This document shows positions 7,645-18,035 of a stretch of DNA of 64,000 bases, piece by piece (the first letter of the stretch is position 1; each line of letters opens with the position of its first letter). Under the pieces are notes generated by a model that worked only from the letters and a program-made list of their open reading frames with translations, was not told the DNA's origin and did no database searches. The stretch is from JBBSAT01 sp044223665. Its GTDB lineage: Bacteria > Myxococcota_A > Polyangia > Polyangiales > Sandaracinaceae. Position numbers and translations under genes: made by a program. Where the stretch lies: the NCBI GenBank assembly GCA_044223665.1, contig JBGALT010000004.1, positions 1 through 64,000 of the forward strand. Direction: 5' to 3'.

Positions 7645-8799
7645 TCAGCCGGCTTTGGACTTCGATAGAACGCTGGTGGCCGCTTTGCGGACGCCCGGGG
7701 CGACTCTTTCGTCCTTCGCGACCTGTTCGAAGTTCGGGCGGAGGCCGGGATTTCGTTTCGTAGCCTCGACGACCAGCGGCTGGCTCTTGGTCTGACTGGC
7801 GATGGTTGCCAATAGCTGGGTTGCTTCGATCGCGCGCAGACGCGCGAACTGGTCGACGACCCAGCGGTGTGCTTCGAGCTTCGAGCCGCGAAGCTCGTAC
7901 TTGCTGGGGTCACCGGCGTACTGCAGCTCGCTCGCGTCTCCTTGCACCACCGCTTGCACGGTGGGCAGCATGTAAGGCAACGGCTTCTTGCGAGGCGGGG
8001 TCATCAGCTCCTTGAACGTGGCGCGGTCGAGAAAGTATGCGTTGTGGCGATCGCGCCCCCACTCGGTCTCCAGCGTGCTTCGCTCGTAGCCGGCGCGTCC
8101 GTTGAGCGCGACGTCGAGGGCACGCAGGGGCATGCCGACGCGCGCGGGATCCTCGCCAGTCTTGTCGACGTCGAGGTAGCGCGCGGACAGGGCTTCGAGC
8201 CGGGGACGCACGGTGGCCGCCCGCTCGGCTGACAGGCGGTCGAACATCACGCCGATGGCGAAGATGACGGTGCGGCGCTTGAGCTCCATCTCGTTCCACG
8301 CCGGCACGTCGGACTCGACGAGATCGCATACCGCGGCGATCGTGGCCTCGCCGCCAGCGAGCGCCTCCATCAGGAGGAGCAGCTCGTACGTGTTCTCCCA
8401 CGACGCGGAGATGAACTTGGTCGCCGAAGCGAGCAGCTTCGGCAGCTCGTTCGGGTTGAAGTCGGCATCGTTCGCGAGAGCTTCTTCTGCCTTTGCGCCG
8501 AGCTCGATCGGAAACTGATTCCAGCCCTCCACCATCGCACGCACGCCGCGCACGGCGAGATTGCGCGGCCACGGGATGGCCCGGGAGTAGCCCGTGAGCC
8601 GCTGCCGGGTCTGCTCGACGACGTCTCCCTTTGCATCGGGCTCGAGCTCCACGAGGCTCGGATAGCCGAGCGCCAGGGCGAGATCGTCGGCGGGCGTGTG
8701 ACCGATACCTTCTTGAAACAGCCGTTTCGCGCGCTGGGCTTCGTAGCCATAGTCGAATGCGTGACCCTTCGCGGCAAGCTCGGCCTTCGACAGTTTCAT
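7645..8799 (-). CDS. Unknown cytosolic alpha-helical protein
   Basis: A protein of 384 residues starting at ATG 8799 (MKLSKAELAAKGHAFDYGYE). The frame continues upstream, but that extension is Arg/Ala-rich noise, so the internal Met is preferred. It has no signal peptide or membrane segment. The sequence is helix-rich with several repeated Ala/Leu patterns, which might be degenerate HEAT-like repeats; no catalytic motif is visible. It converges on the halogenase gene, 78 bases away. 8800-9032, upstream of it, shows no gene. Function unknown. Confidence 0.6.
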   Translation of the reverse strand: MKLSKAELAAKGHAFDYGYEAQRAKRLFQEGIGHTPADDLALALGYPSLVELEPDAKGDVVEQTRQRLTGYSRAIPWPRNLAVRGVRAMVEGWNQFPIELGAKAEEALANDADFNPNELPKLLASATKFISASWENTYELLLLMEALAGGEATIAAVCDLVESDVPAWNEMELKRRTVIFAIGVMFDRLSAERAATVRPRLEALSARYLDVDKTGEDPARVGMPLRALDVALNGRAGYERSTLETEWGRDRHNAYFLDRATFKELMTPPRKKPLPYMLPTVQAVVQGDASELQYAGDPSKYELRGSKLEAHRWVVDQFARLRAIEATQLLATIASQTKSQPLVVEATKRNPGLRPNFEQVAKDERVAPGVRKAATSVLSKSKAG

Positions 8800-9032
8800 G
8801 GGCGGCAGGTTACGCTTGAAGGGTCGAGGGCGTAGTGATTCCAAACGGCTTGCTCGGCTCGTGAACCCTCGCCTGGCCCGGCTCGCAGCACACGGTCGAG
8901 CGTCGCGGCTTGCGCTCTCGCTGTCAACGGCGCGGCGTTTTTCGTCCGGCACGGCGTGCAGATTCGCGCGCGCGGCTCGTGCGACGCGTCGCGGCGCACG
9001 TCTGCCTTGGCGGGCCCTCGTCACACCGCGGG

Positions 9033-9200
9033 TCAGGGGCCGAAGTCGAACTCGGTCTGCGGCGGGGCGCGGGCGGGGAGCATCTTCATCACGCGGGCGC
9101 TCAGGCGGTGGTCGGCGAGCATGGGGGCGAGGCCATTCTTGTCGAAGATCGCGGTCACGAGCTTCATGCCCTTGCCGCAGCCGCAGGCGAGTCGTGATGC
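9033..9200 (-). pseudogene. IS91-family transposase, C-terminal remnant
   Basis: Reading minus-strand from about 9200, the frame gives a Cys/Gly block (CGCGKGMKLV), a hydrophobic helix and the C-terminal signature PARAPPQTEFDFG before the stop at 9033. IS91/IS801-type transposases end in CGGxM followed by an (A)PARxPPQxxFDF tail, which this matches closely. The catalytic N-terminal part is absent, and the upstream reading runs into the RAYT-type 3' element at 9240-9453. The element is dead and shows that this spot has taken more than one insertion. Confidence 0.65.
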
Positions 9201-9239
9201 CAGGCGAGCGGGATGCGCAGCGTGAGCGGGAGCCAACGC

Positions 9240-9453
9240 ACCCATTGCCTCACCGCACCTTCGGTAGCACCCAGCGCGTCCGGCCGCGGCGCGCTGTCGA
9301 GCGCACCAGTCGTGTCGAAGACCGCGGAGGACGACGCCGCGCGGCGTTGCTCGTCGTGAGGCCTGCAGGGTTGCGCGCCGAATCTCAGTCAGACGAAGCG
9401 CTGGACTCACCCGGAGAAGCGCGACCACGTGATGCCAACCAGGGTCGGTCTTG
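9240..9453 (+). repeat. RAYT-type 3' element, solo copy 3
   Basis: A diverged copy of the elements at 160-390 and 2410-2638, without any transposase coding tail. The terminal 25 bases (9429-9453) are identical in all three. It lies in the same orientation as copy 2, so the two flank the 6.8-kb halogenase segment as direct repeats. The left limit is approximate because the similarity fades. Confidence 0.55.
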
Positions 9454-9463
9454 TGCACGGTCT

Positions 9464-9662
9464 CCTCGGCAAGTGCGAGAATGACCGGCAGGCGCCCACG
9501 ATGCGCGAGCTCGTGCGCCTCGCCTACGGAAGCGGCCGCGGCGAGAACAAGACCACGATGAGCCTGCGCGCCGTCACCGGCGAGTAGATCGTCAACGCGG
9601 TTGGGTGCACGTGAGCAAGGGCGTGCCGCTGCTCACGTCCCACCTGGCACGTGCCCGCACGC
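9464..9662 (+). pseudogene. Duplicated 3' end of the halogenase gene
   Basis: This stretch aligns with 7443-7640, with about a dozen differences by eye. It keeps the last 40 or so codons of the halogenase frame through the TAG (TMRELVRLAYGSGRGENK, then the TMSLRAVTGE end) and the hairpin after it. No start or FAD domain precedes it; it begins ten bases after the 25-base terminus of the solo element. It is the remnant of a second halogenase-like gene or of a duplication event. Confidence 0.75.
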
Positions 9663-9759
9663 CCGCCCGCGGTCGCGCACAGCGCGTTGATCGAAGAGCA
9701 GGCGCGAGGCACGCACACGTCCTCGATGCAGACGTCACCGGCCCGCAGCCACCGACGAC

Positions 9760-9814
9760 AGCTGCCACGGATCGCGCGCGACATGGAGCGCGCCCTCGGC
9801 AAGTGCGAGAACGA
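9760..9814 (+). repeat. Second halogenase fragment
   Basis: This matches 7408-7462 of the halogenase gene (coding QLPRIARDMERCLGKCEN there), with few changes and one base missing or extra. It lies downstream of the fragment at 9464-9662 although it comes from further upstream in the gene, so the two pieces were not left by one simple truncation. Around it, 9663-10078 holds no intact gene; a Cys-rich minus-strand frame at about 9640-9745 (DVCIEDVCVPRACSS) may be another fragment. Confidence 0.6.
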
Positions 9815-10078
9815 GCGCCCGCTTCGACGAGCAGCGCGCGGGCCATCGCACGCTCCGGGGATCTGCCGCCGGGGAGGGCGCTCGCGTTCCGCGTGCCGGA
9901 GCTCGCCATCGACGCGCTCATCGCGGCCGCGCTCGTGGCGGGTGACCACCGCAAGTGATCACACCCGTCGCCCGCGCCGAGGTTGACGGCGCGGCTCGGG
10001 TGGAGGAGCGTGCGGACGACGGGGAAGCACGGGCGTGGCGGGACGACTTCCCGCGTGCCGTGACGAAGGGGAGAGGGT

Positions 10079-11491
10079 ATGCGCGTGGCGATCCTGACGG
10101 TCGATGCGGTGACGAATGCGCGAAACGCGCGTGCGGGCTCGGCGTTCGTGGTGGGTTCGTGGCAAGCAGCCATCTTCGCGATCGCCATGGTGGCCGCGGG
10201 GTGTACGACGGGCACGACCGACGCCGATGCGGACCGCGCCGATCGCGGATCGGGGCCGTGCAGCGTGGACGCCGACTGCGACGACGGCTCGTTCTGCAAC
10301 GGCGTGGAGCGCTGCATGGCGGGAACCGGGGCCGATGCGCGCGGATGTCGTCACACGGGCGCGCCCTGCGCGGCCAACGAGTCGTGCGACGAGAACGGCG
10401 ACGCCTGCGTCACGGGATGCGTCGGCGTGCGGGACGCCGACGGCGATGGCCACGACCGCGTGGCGTGCGGCGGTGATGACTGCGACGATGCCGACGCCAA
10501 CCGCGCGCCCGGCCGCACCGAGGTCTGCGACCTGCTCGCGCACGACGAGGACTGCGACCCGGTGACGTATGGCTTCCGCGACGCGGACGCCGACGCGCAC
10601 GGCGACGGTCGGTGCTGCAACCTGAGCGCGAGCGGCGAGCCCCAGTGCGGCGACGACTGCGACGACATGCGCCCCGACCAGCACCCGGGCCTCGCCGAGG
10701 CGTGCGACCTCGTCGACAACGACTGCGACGACGCGATCGACGAGACGCTGACGACGGGCACGTACTACGCGGACTGCGACGGGGATCTGTTCGGGGCGGG
10801 ACAAGGAACGCCGACGGCGTCGTGCTCGCCGCCGAGCGGGTCGCCGTCCGGCTGTGCGCGCTCCGGCGGCGGCTGGTCCGCCCAAGCGACCGACTGCGAC
10901 GATGATGACCCGGGCCTGCACCCGGGCGCCGCCGAGCTCTGCACGACCATCGATGAGAACTGCGTGGGCGGCGGCTACGACACACTGACGTGCATGCCCG
11001 GCGCGACCGAAACGTGCATGGTGTGCGACGCCGTGGGGCAGCACGCGTGCACGGACGGCTGCGACTGGGCCGCGTGCGACCTCGCGGCGTTCCAGGTGAC
11101 CTGGCAGGCCGCGGACCTCGAGCGCGGTTGCGCGATCTCGCTCGACCCCCCGGGCGGTCCGGTGACGAGCTTGTGTAGCGCCTGGTTTCAAGATGCGGGC
11201 TACGGGAACCCGCAGCCCGACAGTGGCACGTGGGCCTGCGACCCGTTCGGTGCGGTCTGGCCTCGAACGCCCGTGTTCGCGCTGCCCCGCGGCGGCTACC
11301 AGGTCACGCTCGACGGTGATTCGGCAGCTTGGTCGCAGATCGATTTCGTCGACGAGACCACCGGCGCCACGACCCACACCGCCGGCGGCTCGTTTCGCGT
11401 GATCGCCGACGCGAACAGCTGCCACGCAATCCGCATCGCGTTCCGCGGGGAGTGCGTGCGCGCGGTCACGATTCGATACGTCTCGCCGTGA
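10079..11491 (+). CDS. Lipoprotein with MopE-type metal-binding repeats
   Basis: A 470-residue extracellular protein. A hydrophobic segment ends in MVAAGC (Cys42), a lipobox; the N-terminus before it is long, so a GTG near codon 24 may be the real start. Three Asp/Cys-rich repeats of the putative metal-binding MopE type follow: GGDDCDDADANRAPG, GDDCDDMRPDQHPG and TDCDDDDPGLHPG, each trailed by a C-containing E(V/A/L)C segment. Such repeats are common in myxobacterial surface proteins and are thought to bind Ca or other metals. The C-terminal part (about 330-470) is a separate, probably beta-rich domain with paired Cys. Function beyond metal binding and surface display is unknown. Confidence 0.75.
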   Translation: MRVAILTVDAVTNARNARAGSAFVVGSWQAAIFAIAMVAAGCTTGTTDADADRADRGSGPCSVDADCDDGSFCNGVERCMAGTGADARGCRHTGAPCAANESCDENGDACVTGCVGVRDADGDGHDRVACGGDDCDDADANRAPGRTEVCDLLAHDEDCDPVTYGFRDADADAHGDGRCCNLSASGEPQCGDDCDDMRPDQHPGLAEACDLVDNDCDDAIDETLTTGTYYADCDGDLFGAGQGTPTASCSPPSGSPSGCARSGGGWSAQATDCDDDDPGLHPGAAELCTTIDENCVGGGYDTLTCMPGATETCMVCDAVGQHACTDGCDWAACDLAAFQVTWQAADLERGCAISLDPPGGPVTSLCSAWFQDAGYGNPQPDSGTWACDPFGAVWPRTPVFALPRGGYQVTLDGDSAAWSQIDFVDETTGATTHTAGGSFRVIADANSCHAIRIAFRGECVRAVTIRYVSP

Positions 11492-11504
11492 GCGACGCCC
11501 AAGC

Positions 11505-11616
11505 GACGACGGCTGACGCTTCCGATGATCCGAGCGCTGTACGCCGAGCTGGGCATCCCGCTCGAGTCTCTGGCTCGCGCGTACCCGCGCCGGCGACGAC
11601 CAAGCGCGCCGCTTGA
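11505..11616 (+). pseudogene. Possible HigA/HTH antitoxin C-terminal remnant
   Basis: Frame 2 reads TLPMIRALYAELGIPLESLA, close to the last helix of HigA-type antitoxins (xMIRxLHxxLGIPAExL). After a shift near 11590, the next frame ends RVPAPATTKRAA and a stop at 11616, a plausible protein end. No HTH domain and no toxin gene precede it. The piece is too short to be certain. Confidence 0.25.
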
Positions 11617-11653
11617 TGGCCACGCAGGTCGTGGCCGCGGCGGCCACGCTCGA

Positions 11654-12811
11654 TCACGGTCCGTCCGTGACGCCCTCCATCTCCGGATGCGCCTGCATGT
11701 ACGCGGTCGCCTCGCCGAAGGTCGTGCAGCGCACGTCGGGCAGGCCGCAGACGCGCCGCATGAAGCGCGCGATCGGTCGCTGGAAGCCGCCGTGGCCGCT
11801 GACGAGGAAGGGCGCGCGCGAGCCGCGGTAGCGCTCCATCAGCGCGCGCGTGACGACGTCCTCGAAGGTCTGGTCCATCCACGCCTGGATCGCGTCGTCG
11901 CCATGCACGCCCGCCTGGATCGCCGCGGCGCGCAAACGCGTGTCGAGGTTCAGGTCGTAGAGCAGGACCGGGCCCTCGCGCCCGGGGATGTGGATCGTCG
12001 GCACCGAGAAGACCCAGAGCTCGGTGCCCGGATGCCGCGTGGGCCACGCGTGCCCGTTCTGCGTGCGCGAGCAGTCGTACGAATAGCCGTGCGCGGCGAG
12101 CGAGTCGTAGAGATCGTCGCTCGTCTCGAGGAAGGGCGCGCGGAAGCCGGCCGGGTGCTCGAGGCCGAGCAGATCGAGGATGCGCGCGTGGTCCTCGAGC
12201 TCGAAGTCCCAGCGCTCGCGCGAGAAGTCGCGGCCGTGCGCGTGACGAACCGTGTGCGCGCCGATCTCCACACCGCGCTCGCGCAGACGCCGGATGTTCT
12301 CGACGGTGATCGCGACGTCGGACCAGTGCTCGGCGTAGTGGAAGACGTACGCGTTGCGGGGGAGCACACCGCGAAGGCGCTCTTCTTGTTCGGTGAGGTG
12401 GCGGCGCTCGGGGTCGAAGGTCATCCCGCCGGTGCCGATGAAGAGCGTGAAGCTCCGCGGCGGCTCGTCGTCGCGACGGCCCGCGTTGATGTTCGCCACC
12501 ATCTCTTCGGTGCCGCGCGCGGGCGAGAGCGGCGTCGTGTCGAAGCCGACGAGCACGAACTGCGGTCGCGCCGAGGGAGCCGGCGGCGCCACGGGCGCGA
12601 CCGGCGCGGGCGTGATCCCCTCCGGTGGAGAAGGCGCCCGCGTCGCGCTCGCGGTCGAGACGGGCAGCGGGAGCGCGACCGGCGGCGTCTCGGCCACCGT
12701 GGAGGCCGGCGGGGCGCTCCGGCTCGGCGGCGCGAGCACGAGCGCGGCGCAGCCGATCGCGAGCACGATCGCCACCAGCGCTACCCCGGCGGAAGCCGCC
12801 CAGAACCGCAT
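11654..12811 (-). CDS. Lipid-anchored polysaccharide deacetylase (NodB-like)
   Basis: A protein of 385 residues with an N-terminal hydrophobic segment ending in AIGC (Cys21) and a Pro/Ala/Thr-rich linker to about residue 85, so an exported domain on a stalk. The catalytic domain begins VLVGFDTTPL, where D is the candidate base. HTVRH in the EIGAHTVRHAHG stretch gives the His-x3-His metal ligands, and GFRAPFL supplies the substrate-groove Arg. A later SGHGGF may hold the catalytic His. This fits carbohydrate esterase family 4, which removes acetyl groups from chitin- or peptidoglycan-type sugars; the substrate is unknown. It lies 52 bases downstream of the HEAT-repeat gene in the same direction and may share its transcript. 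Confidence 0.72.
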   Translation of the reverse strand: MRFWAASAGVALVAIVLAIGCAALVLAPPSRSAPPASTVAETPPVALPLPVSTASATRAPSPPEGITPAPVAPVAPPAPSARPQFVLVGFDTTPLSPARGTEEMVANINAGRRDDEPPRSFTLFIGTGGMTFDPERRHLTEQEERLRGVLPRNAYVFHYAEHWSDVAITVENIRRLRERGVEIGAHTVRHAHGRDFSRERWDFELEDHARILDLLGLEHPAGFRAPFLETSDDLYDSLAAHGYSYDCSRTQNGHAWPTRHPGTELWVFSVPTIHIPGREGPVLLYDLNLDTRLRAAAIQAGVHGDDAIQAWMDQTFEDVVTRALMERYRGSRAPFLVSGHGGFQRPIARFMRRVCGLPDVRCTTFGEATAYMQAHPEMEGVTDGP

Positions 12812-12863
12812 GCGCGCGGCATGATGACACGGTCCGCTGGGCGCGCCGAAAGACTCGCGACGC

Positions 12864-14495
12864 TCAGCGCGCTCGCCCCGTCTCCGGGTCGAGCACGCGC
12901 CAAGTCACCGATCCGTCGGGCGCTCTCCAGTTCCCGAGGACCTCGAGGCCCCGCCCGGTCATGCGGGCACGATGGGGAAACTTCCCGTTCTGGTCGACCT
13001 CGCACATCCAGGCCACGGTCCCGTCCTCGCGCAGGCGATGGAGGCGGATGAGGTAGGCCCCGTCGCCCCCCTTCTCGTGCTCGCAGTCCGTCCACACGAG
13101 CAGGAGCGAGCCCACCACCTCCGCGCGAGAGGACGCGAAGGTCCACATGCTCCACGAGGCGTCGAGGTCCACGTGCCACGCGCGCTCCGGCGAGTCGAAG
13201 TAGACGCGCGCTCGCCCGGGATCGAGCATCACCCGCCCGCCCGCCCAGGGAAGCCAGGGCGTCGCGCTCCAGCCCAGCTCGTCCGTCGCCGCCACCAAGT
13301 GGGCCTCGAGCGCCGCCGCGCCATGGCCCGAGACCATGTAGCGAGACAGGCCGCCGTGGAGCATCAGGTCCGCATCGGGCGTACGCAGGAACACGGTCAC
13401 CACCGAGCCGCCGCCTTCGTGAGGATGCTCCTCGCCATCCTCCATCCGGCTCAGCGTGATCGGGCCGATGCGCCACTGGGTGACGACGCGGCCCGCCGTC
13501 CATCCCGGGCGGGGCGCAGGCCGCTCCTCCGTGCGCTGCGTGGGCGGGGACAGCTCGTCCGAGATCCCCATACGTCGCGCGATCGCGAGCGCCAGCGTCC
13601 GCACGCCGGCCTCGGGCACGGGCGGCGACAGCACGCCTCGGCCGTTGCGCAGCACCGCGCTCTCCATGAGAGCCCCGTGCGGCGCACGCACGGGCGCGCC
13701 TCGCTCCCGCAGGAGGCTCGCCGCCACGCGCGCGAGCGCGGGCTCGTCGCCGCCGGCCGCGCGATCGAGCACCGAGCGCGCCCAGACCATGCGCGGGCCG
13801 GCGGTGACCGACGCCACGTGGACGAGCGCCGCCTCGCGCGCGAGCAGATCGCCGTCGCCGAAGACGGCCGTCTCGAGCGCGCGCTCGGCCCACGGGCGCC
13901 CCGACGCCGCGAGCCACCGTCCGGCCCGCGCTGCGTCGGGCGCCCGCGCCAGCACGCGCCGCGCGAGCACGGCAGCGACCGCGTCGGCGAGCTCGATCTG
14001 CTCGAGCTCGTCCGCCTGGGTCGAGCGCGCGAGCAGCGCGTCGGCGACTCCACCGAGCGCCTCGGGGCCGAGGGCCTCGAAGGCCGCGCGTGCCATCTCG
14101 CGCATCTCGGGCCGGCGCATGTCGGTCACGAGGCGCGCGCTCCAGTGCGCGATGCCCTGCCGCGTGCGGAACGCGTGCCCGACGACGTCGGCCGGGATCG
14201 GCGCGCCCTGCGCCACGAGCGCGACGAGCGCCCACACGGCGCCGGAGCCGAACGGGTCGCTCTTCGCGCGCGCGACGAGGGGTTCGCGTGCGGCCGGGTC
14301 GTGCCCCGTGCCGAGCGCGCGGGCCGCCCGCCCGCGCACGTCTCCTCGATCGCTCGACAGCGACTCGACGAGCGCGGCGCCGGCGCGCACGTCGCCGCTG
14401 GCGCCCAGCGCATCGATCGCGGCGAGCCGGCGGTCCGGGTCGTTCAGCGCCGCGAGCGCCGCGCTCAGGTCGGGAGAAATCCCCTCTCTCGGCAT
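12864..14495 (-). CDS. HEAT-repeat protein
   Basis: A protein of 543 residues starting at ATG 14495 (MPREGISPDLSAALAAL). The first 120 residues contain HEAT/PBS-lyase-like helical repeats (LNDPDRRLAAIDALGASGD, SSDRGDVRGRAARALG). Helical repeats continue to about 300, and the last 200 residues look beta-rich and Trp-containing. No signal peptide. HEAT proteins of this size often act as protein-binding scaffolds; no enzyme motif is visible. The frame stays open upstream across the divergent rpe gene, which is a GC artefact. Confidence 0.62.
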   Translation of the reverse strand: MPREGISPDLSAALAALNDPDRRLAAIDALGASGDVRAGAALVESLSSDRGDVRGRAARALGTGHDPAAREPLVARAKSDPFGSGAVWALVALVAQGAPIPADVVGHAFRTRQGIAHWSARLVTDMRRPEMREMARAAFEALGPEALGGVADALLARSTQADELEQIELADAVAAVLARRVLARAPDAARAGRWLAASGRPWAERALETAVFGDGDLLAREAALVHVASVTAGPRMVWARSVLDRAAGGDEPALARVAASLLRERGAPVRAPHGALMESAVLRNGRGVLSPPVPEAGVRTLALAIARRMGISDELSPPTQRTEERPAPRPGWTAGRVVTQWRIGPITLSRMEDGEEHPHEGGGSVVTVFLRTPDADLMLHGGLSRYMVSGHGAAALEAHLVAATDELGWSATPWLPWAGGRVMLDPGRARVYFDSPERAWHVDLDASWSMWTFASSRAEVVGSLLLVWTDCEHEKGGDGAYLIRLHRLREDGTVAWMCEVDQNGKFPHRARMTGRGLEVLGNWRAPDGSVTWRVLDPETGRAR

Positions 14496-14639
14496 GGCGC
14501 TAAGGTACGCCAAGCCCGCATGGGGGGCGCCCGCTCCGACGACGGGGCTCCGAGCGGCCCCGACCCGCGCGGGGCGCGTGTGGGCCGCACGTCGACGGCC
14601 CCGCTTGACGCTGCGCGCGCGACCGCGTTGACTGCCGGC

Positions 14640-15310
14640 GTGCCTCGCTCGCCGCGCCCGGTCCGGATCGCCCCGTCCATCCTCTCGGCGGACTTCGCTC
14701 GCCTCGGCGAGGAGGTGCGCGAGGTCGAGGCGGCCGGAGCCGACGTCGTCCACGTCGACGTGATGGACGGGCGCTTCGTCCCGAACCTCACCATCGGGCC
14801 GCCGGTCGTCGCGGCGCTCCGCAAGGTCACCAGGCTGCCGCTCGACGTGCACCTCATGATCGTCGAGCCGGAGAAGTACCTCGAGGCCTTCGCGCAGGCC
14901 GGCGCCGACGGCCTCACCGTGCACGCCGAGGCGTGCGTGCACCTCGACCGCACGCTCGAGCACATCCGCTCGCTCGGCAAGCGCGCCGGCGTCTCGCTCA
15001 ACCCGCACACCAGCGAGGAAGCGATCCGCTACGTGATGGAGCGCCTCGACCTCGTGCTCGTGATGAGCGTCAACCCGGGCTTCGGCGGGCAGTCGTTTCT
15101 GCCCTCGGTGCTCCCCAAGATCGAGAAGATTCGCTCGATGATCGACGCGTCGGGCCGCGCGATCGATCTCGAGGTGGACGGCGGGATCAAGGTCGGGACG
15201 GCACGGCGCGTCTGCGCCGCCGGGGCCGATCTGCTCGTCGCCGGGAACGCGGTGTTCTCCGCGCCTCCCTACGAGACCTCCCTCGGTGCCCTTCGGAAGG
15301 ACGCCACCGC

Positions 15311-15314
<4 letters not shown>
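14640..15314 (+). CDS. rpe: Ribulose-phosphate 3-epimerase
   Basis: Interconverts ribulose 5-phosphate and xylulose 5-phosphate in the pentose phosphate pathway. The 224 residues match the usual family length. RIAPSILSADFARLGEE opens the barrel; VHVDVMDGRFVPNLTIGP carries the metal-binding His and catalytic Asp; VHLMI, MSVNPGFGGQ and the phosphate-binding VDGGI follow in order. The chosen start is GTG 14640; a TTG at 14628 is an alternative. Its stop overlaps the start of the sigma54 activator gene (TTGA), so the two are translationally coupled. Confidence 0.95.
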
Positions 15315-16741
<1,427 letters not shown>

Positions 16742-16797
16742 GCGGGTCCGGCCGCGAGGCCGCCCAAGCCGGCGGCTCACGCCGAGGTCCGAGCGCC

Positions 16798-17226
16798 ATG
16801 CGCAAGCCACGCCCGAAGATCGTCCCGAAGATGGTGTTCTCGCTGGCCGTCGGCGCCGCGGTCATTCCCGCGATCGGCTGCACCGAGCCTGCGACGCCGC
16901 CGCCCACGGCGGCGAGCGCGACCCCGAGCACGACGGCGCAGGGCATGCCGCCTCCGAGCGTGCCGGCGCCGCCTCCGGGCTCTTCCCTCGCCGCGCCTAC
17001 CACGGGCGCCTCCGCGCCGAGCGCCGAGGAGCCGGATGCGTCGACGGCGCCGACGCCACCGCCCACCACCACGACGCCGCCCACCACCACGACGCCGCCG
17101 CCCACCACCACGACGCCGCCGCCCACCACCACGACGCGCCGGCGCGCGCGCCCACACCCGACCGACGTGCGGAGTCGTTGGGAGCTCTTCGGTGTCGCAG
17201 CAGAGCGGCCCGATCCCCGCGACTGA
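16798..17226 (+). CDS. Pro/Thr-rich putative lipoprotein
   Basis: A protein of 142 residues. A basic start and hydrophobic stretch end in AIGC (Cys28), a lipobox. The mature part is Ala/Pro/Ser/Thr-rich and includes a tandem PPPTTTT region at about 85-115, then a short basic tail. It looks like a surface stalk without a globular domain. It follows the activator gene by 56 bases on the same strand. No function can be assigned. Confidence 0.5.
   Translation: MRKPRPKIVPKMVFSLAVGAAVIPAIGCTEPATPPPTAASATPSTTAQGMPPPSVPAPPPGSSLAAPTTGASAPSAEEPDASTAPTPPPTTTTPPTTTTPPPTTTTPPPTTTTRRRARPHPTDVRSRWELFGVAAERPDPRD
17051..17135 (+). repeat. Tandem 18/21-bp repeat coding TTTTPP(P)
   Basis: Near-perfect units built on ACGACGCCG(CCG)CCCACCACC are repeated about four times inside the lipoprotein gene. 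Units of 18 and 21 bases alternate, so length changes by slippage would stay in frame. Confidence 0.8.
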
Positions 17227-17336
17227 CGCACGTGAAACGGCGGGTCCGAGCTCGCTTCGGCGCGCCGCGTGCGTCCGGGCACTCCGTCCCCCCACGAGGG
17301 TCGCGTTTGCGTACGAGCGTAGTAGGTTTGCCCTCG

Positions 17337-18035
17337 ATGCGATGGATCGTGCCGCTCTTGCTCGTGCTCACCGTCACGGCGCGCGCCGGAGCCCAAGACG
17401 CCGACGAGCTGGCCGACTCCGAGGCGCGCGCCCGATTCGAGGCCGGACGCACCGCGATGACGGCGGGCCGCCCCGAGGACGCTCTGGTCGACTTCCAGCG
17501 CGCCTACGAGCTCAGCCATCGGCCCGAGCTGCTCTACAACGTCGGCATCGCGGCCGATCGCCTGCGTCGTGACGACGACGCGCTCGCGGCGTTCGAGCGC
17601 TACCTCGCGGAGATGCCTCCCGATCAGCTCACCAACCGCGCCGAGGTCGAGAGCCGCGTCGAGACGCTCCGCCAGACGATCGCCGCGCGAGTCGCGAGCG
17701 CACCTCCCCCGGCGCGCGGCCCCAGCGTGCCGGGCATCGTGCTGATCGTGAGCGGTGGCCTCGTCGCGATCGGCGGCGCCATCTCCTTGGGAGTGGGCGT
17801 CTCCGAGCGAGCGCGCGTCGAGAACGCCCCGCCGCTCGCGACGTGGAGCGACTATGCGAGCTCGGCCGAGAGCGCCCCGATCCTCGAAGGCGTCGGCGGC
17901 GGCGGTCTCGCGCTGGGCGTCGCGCTCCTCGCGACCGGCGTCGCGTGGATGGTGCTCGACGCGTCGGTGGAGGGCACCGGCGCAGTGGCGATCCGTCCCT
18001 TCGGCACGGGCGTGCAGCTCGTGGGGCAGTGGTGA
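17337..18035 (+). CDS. Exported TPR protein with two membrane segments
   Basis: A protein of 232 residues with a signal peptide (MRWIVPLLLVLTVTARAGA). One or two TPR units follow (ARFEAGRTAMTAGRPEDALV, YELSHRPELLYNVGIAADRL, DALAAFERYL). Two hydrophobic segments lie near 125-150 and 180-210, so the TPR part probably faces the periplasm. This layout is common among myxobacterial envelope proteins linked to Ser/Thr kinases, but no partner is visible. Its stop overlaps the next start (TGATG), so the two genes are coupled. Confidence 0.7.
   Translation: MRWIVPLLLVLTVTARAGAQDADELADSEARARFEAGRTAMTAGRPEDALVDFQRAYELSHRPELLYNVGIAADRLRRDDDALAAFERYLAEMPPDQLTNRAEVESRVETLRQTIAARVASAPPPARGPSVPGIVLIVSGGLVAIGGAISLGVGVSERARVENAPPLATWSDYASSAESAPILEGVGGGGLALGVALLATGVAWMVLDASVEGTGAVAIRPFGTGVQLVGQW

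Noticed and set aside
12972..14639. Long plus-strand frame leading into rpe
   Set aside because: It is antisense to the HEAT-repeat gene and Arg/Ala/His-rich. rpe alone, from GTG 14640, has the normal family length and start.
17051..17135. Regular repeats that might suggest a CRISPR array
   Set aside because: The units are directly tandem without spacers and lie in frame inside a Pro/Thr-rich lipoprotein gene. The same holds for the repeats at 52025-52083 and 58212-58395.
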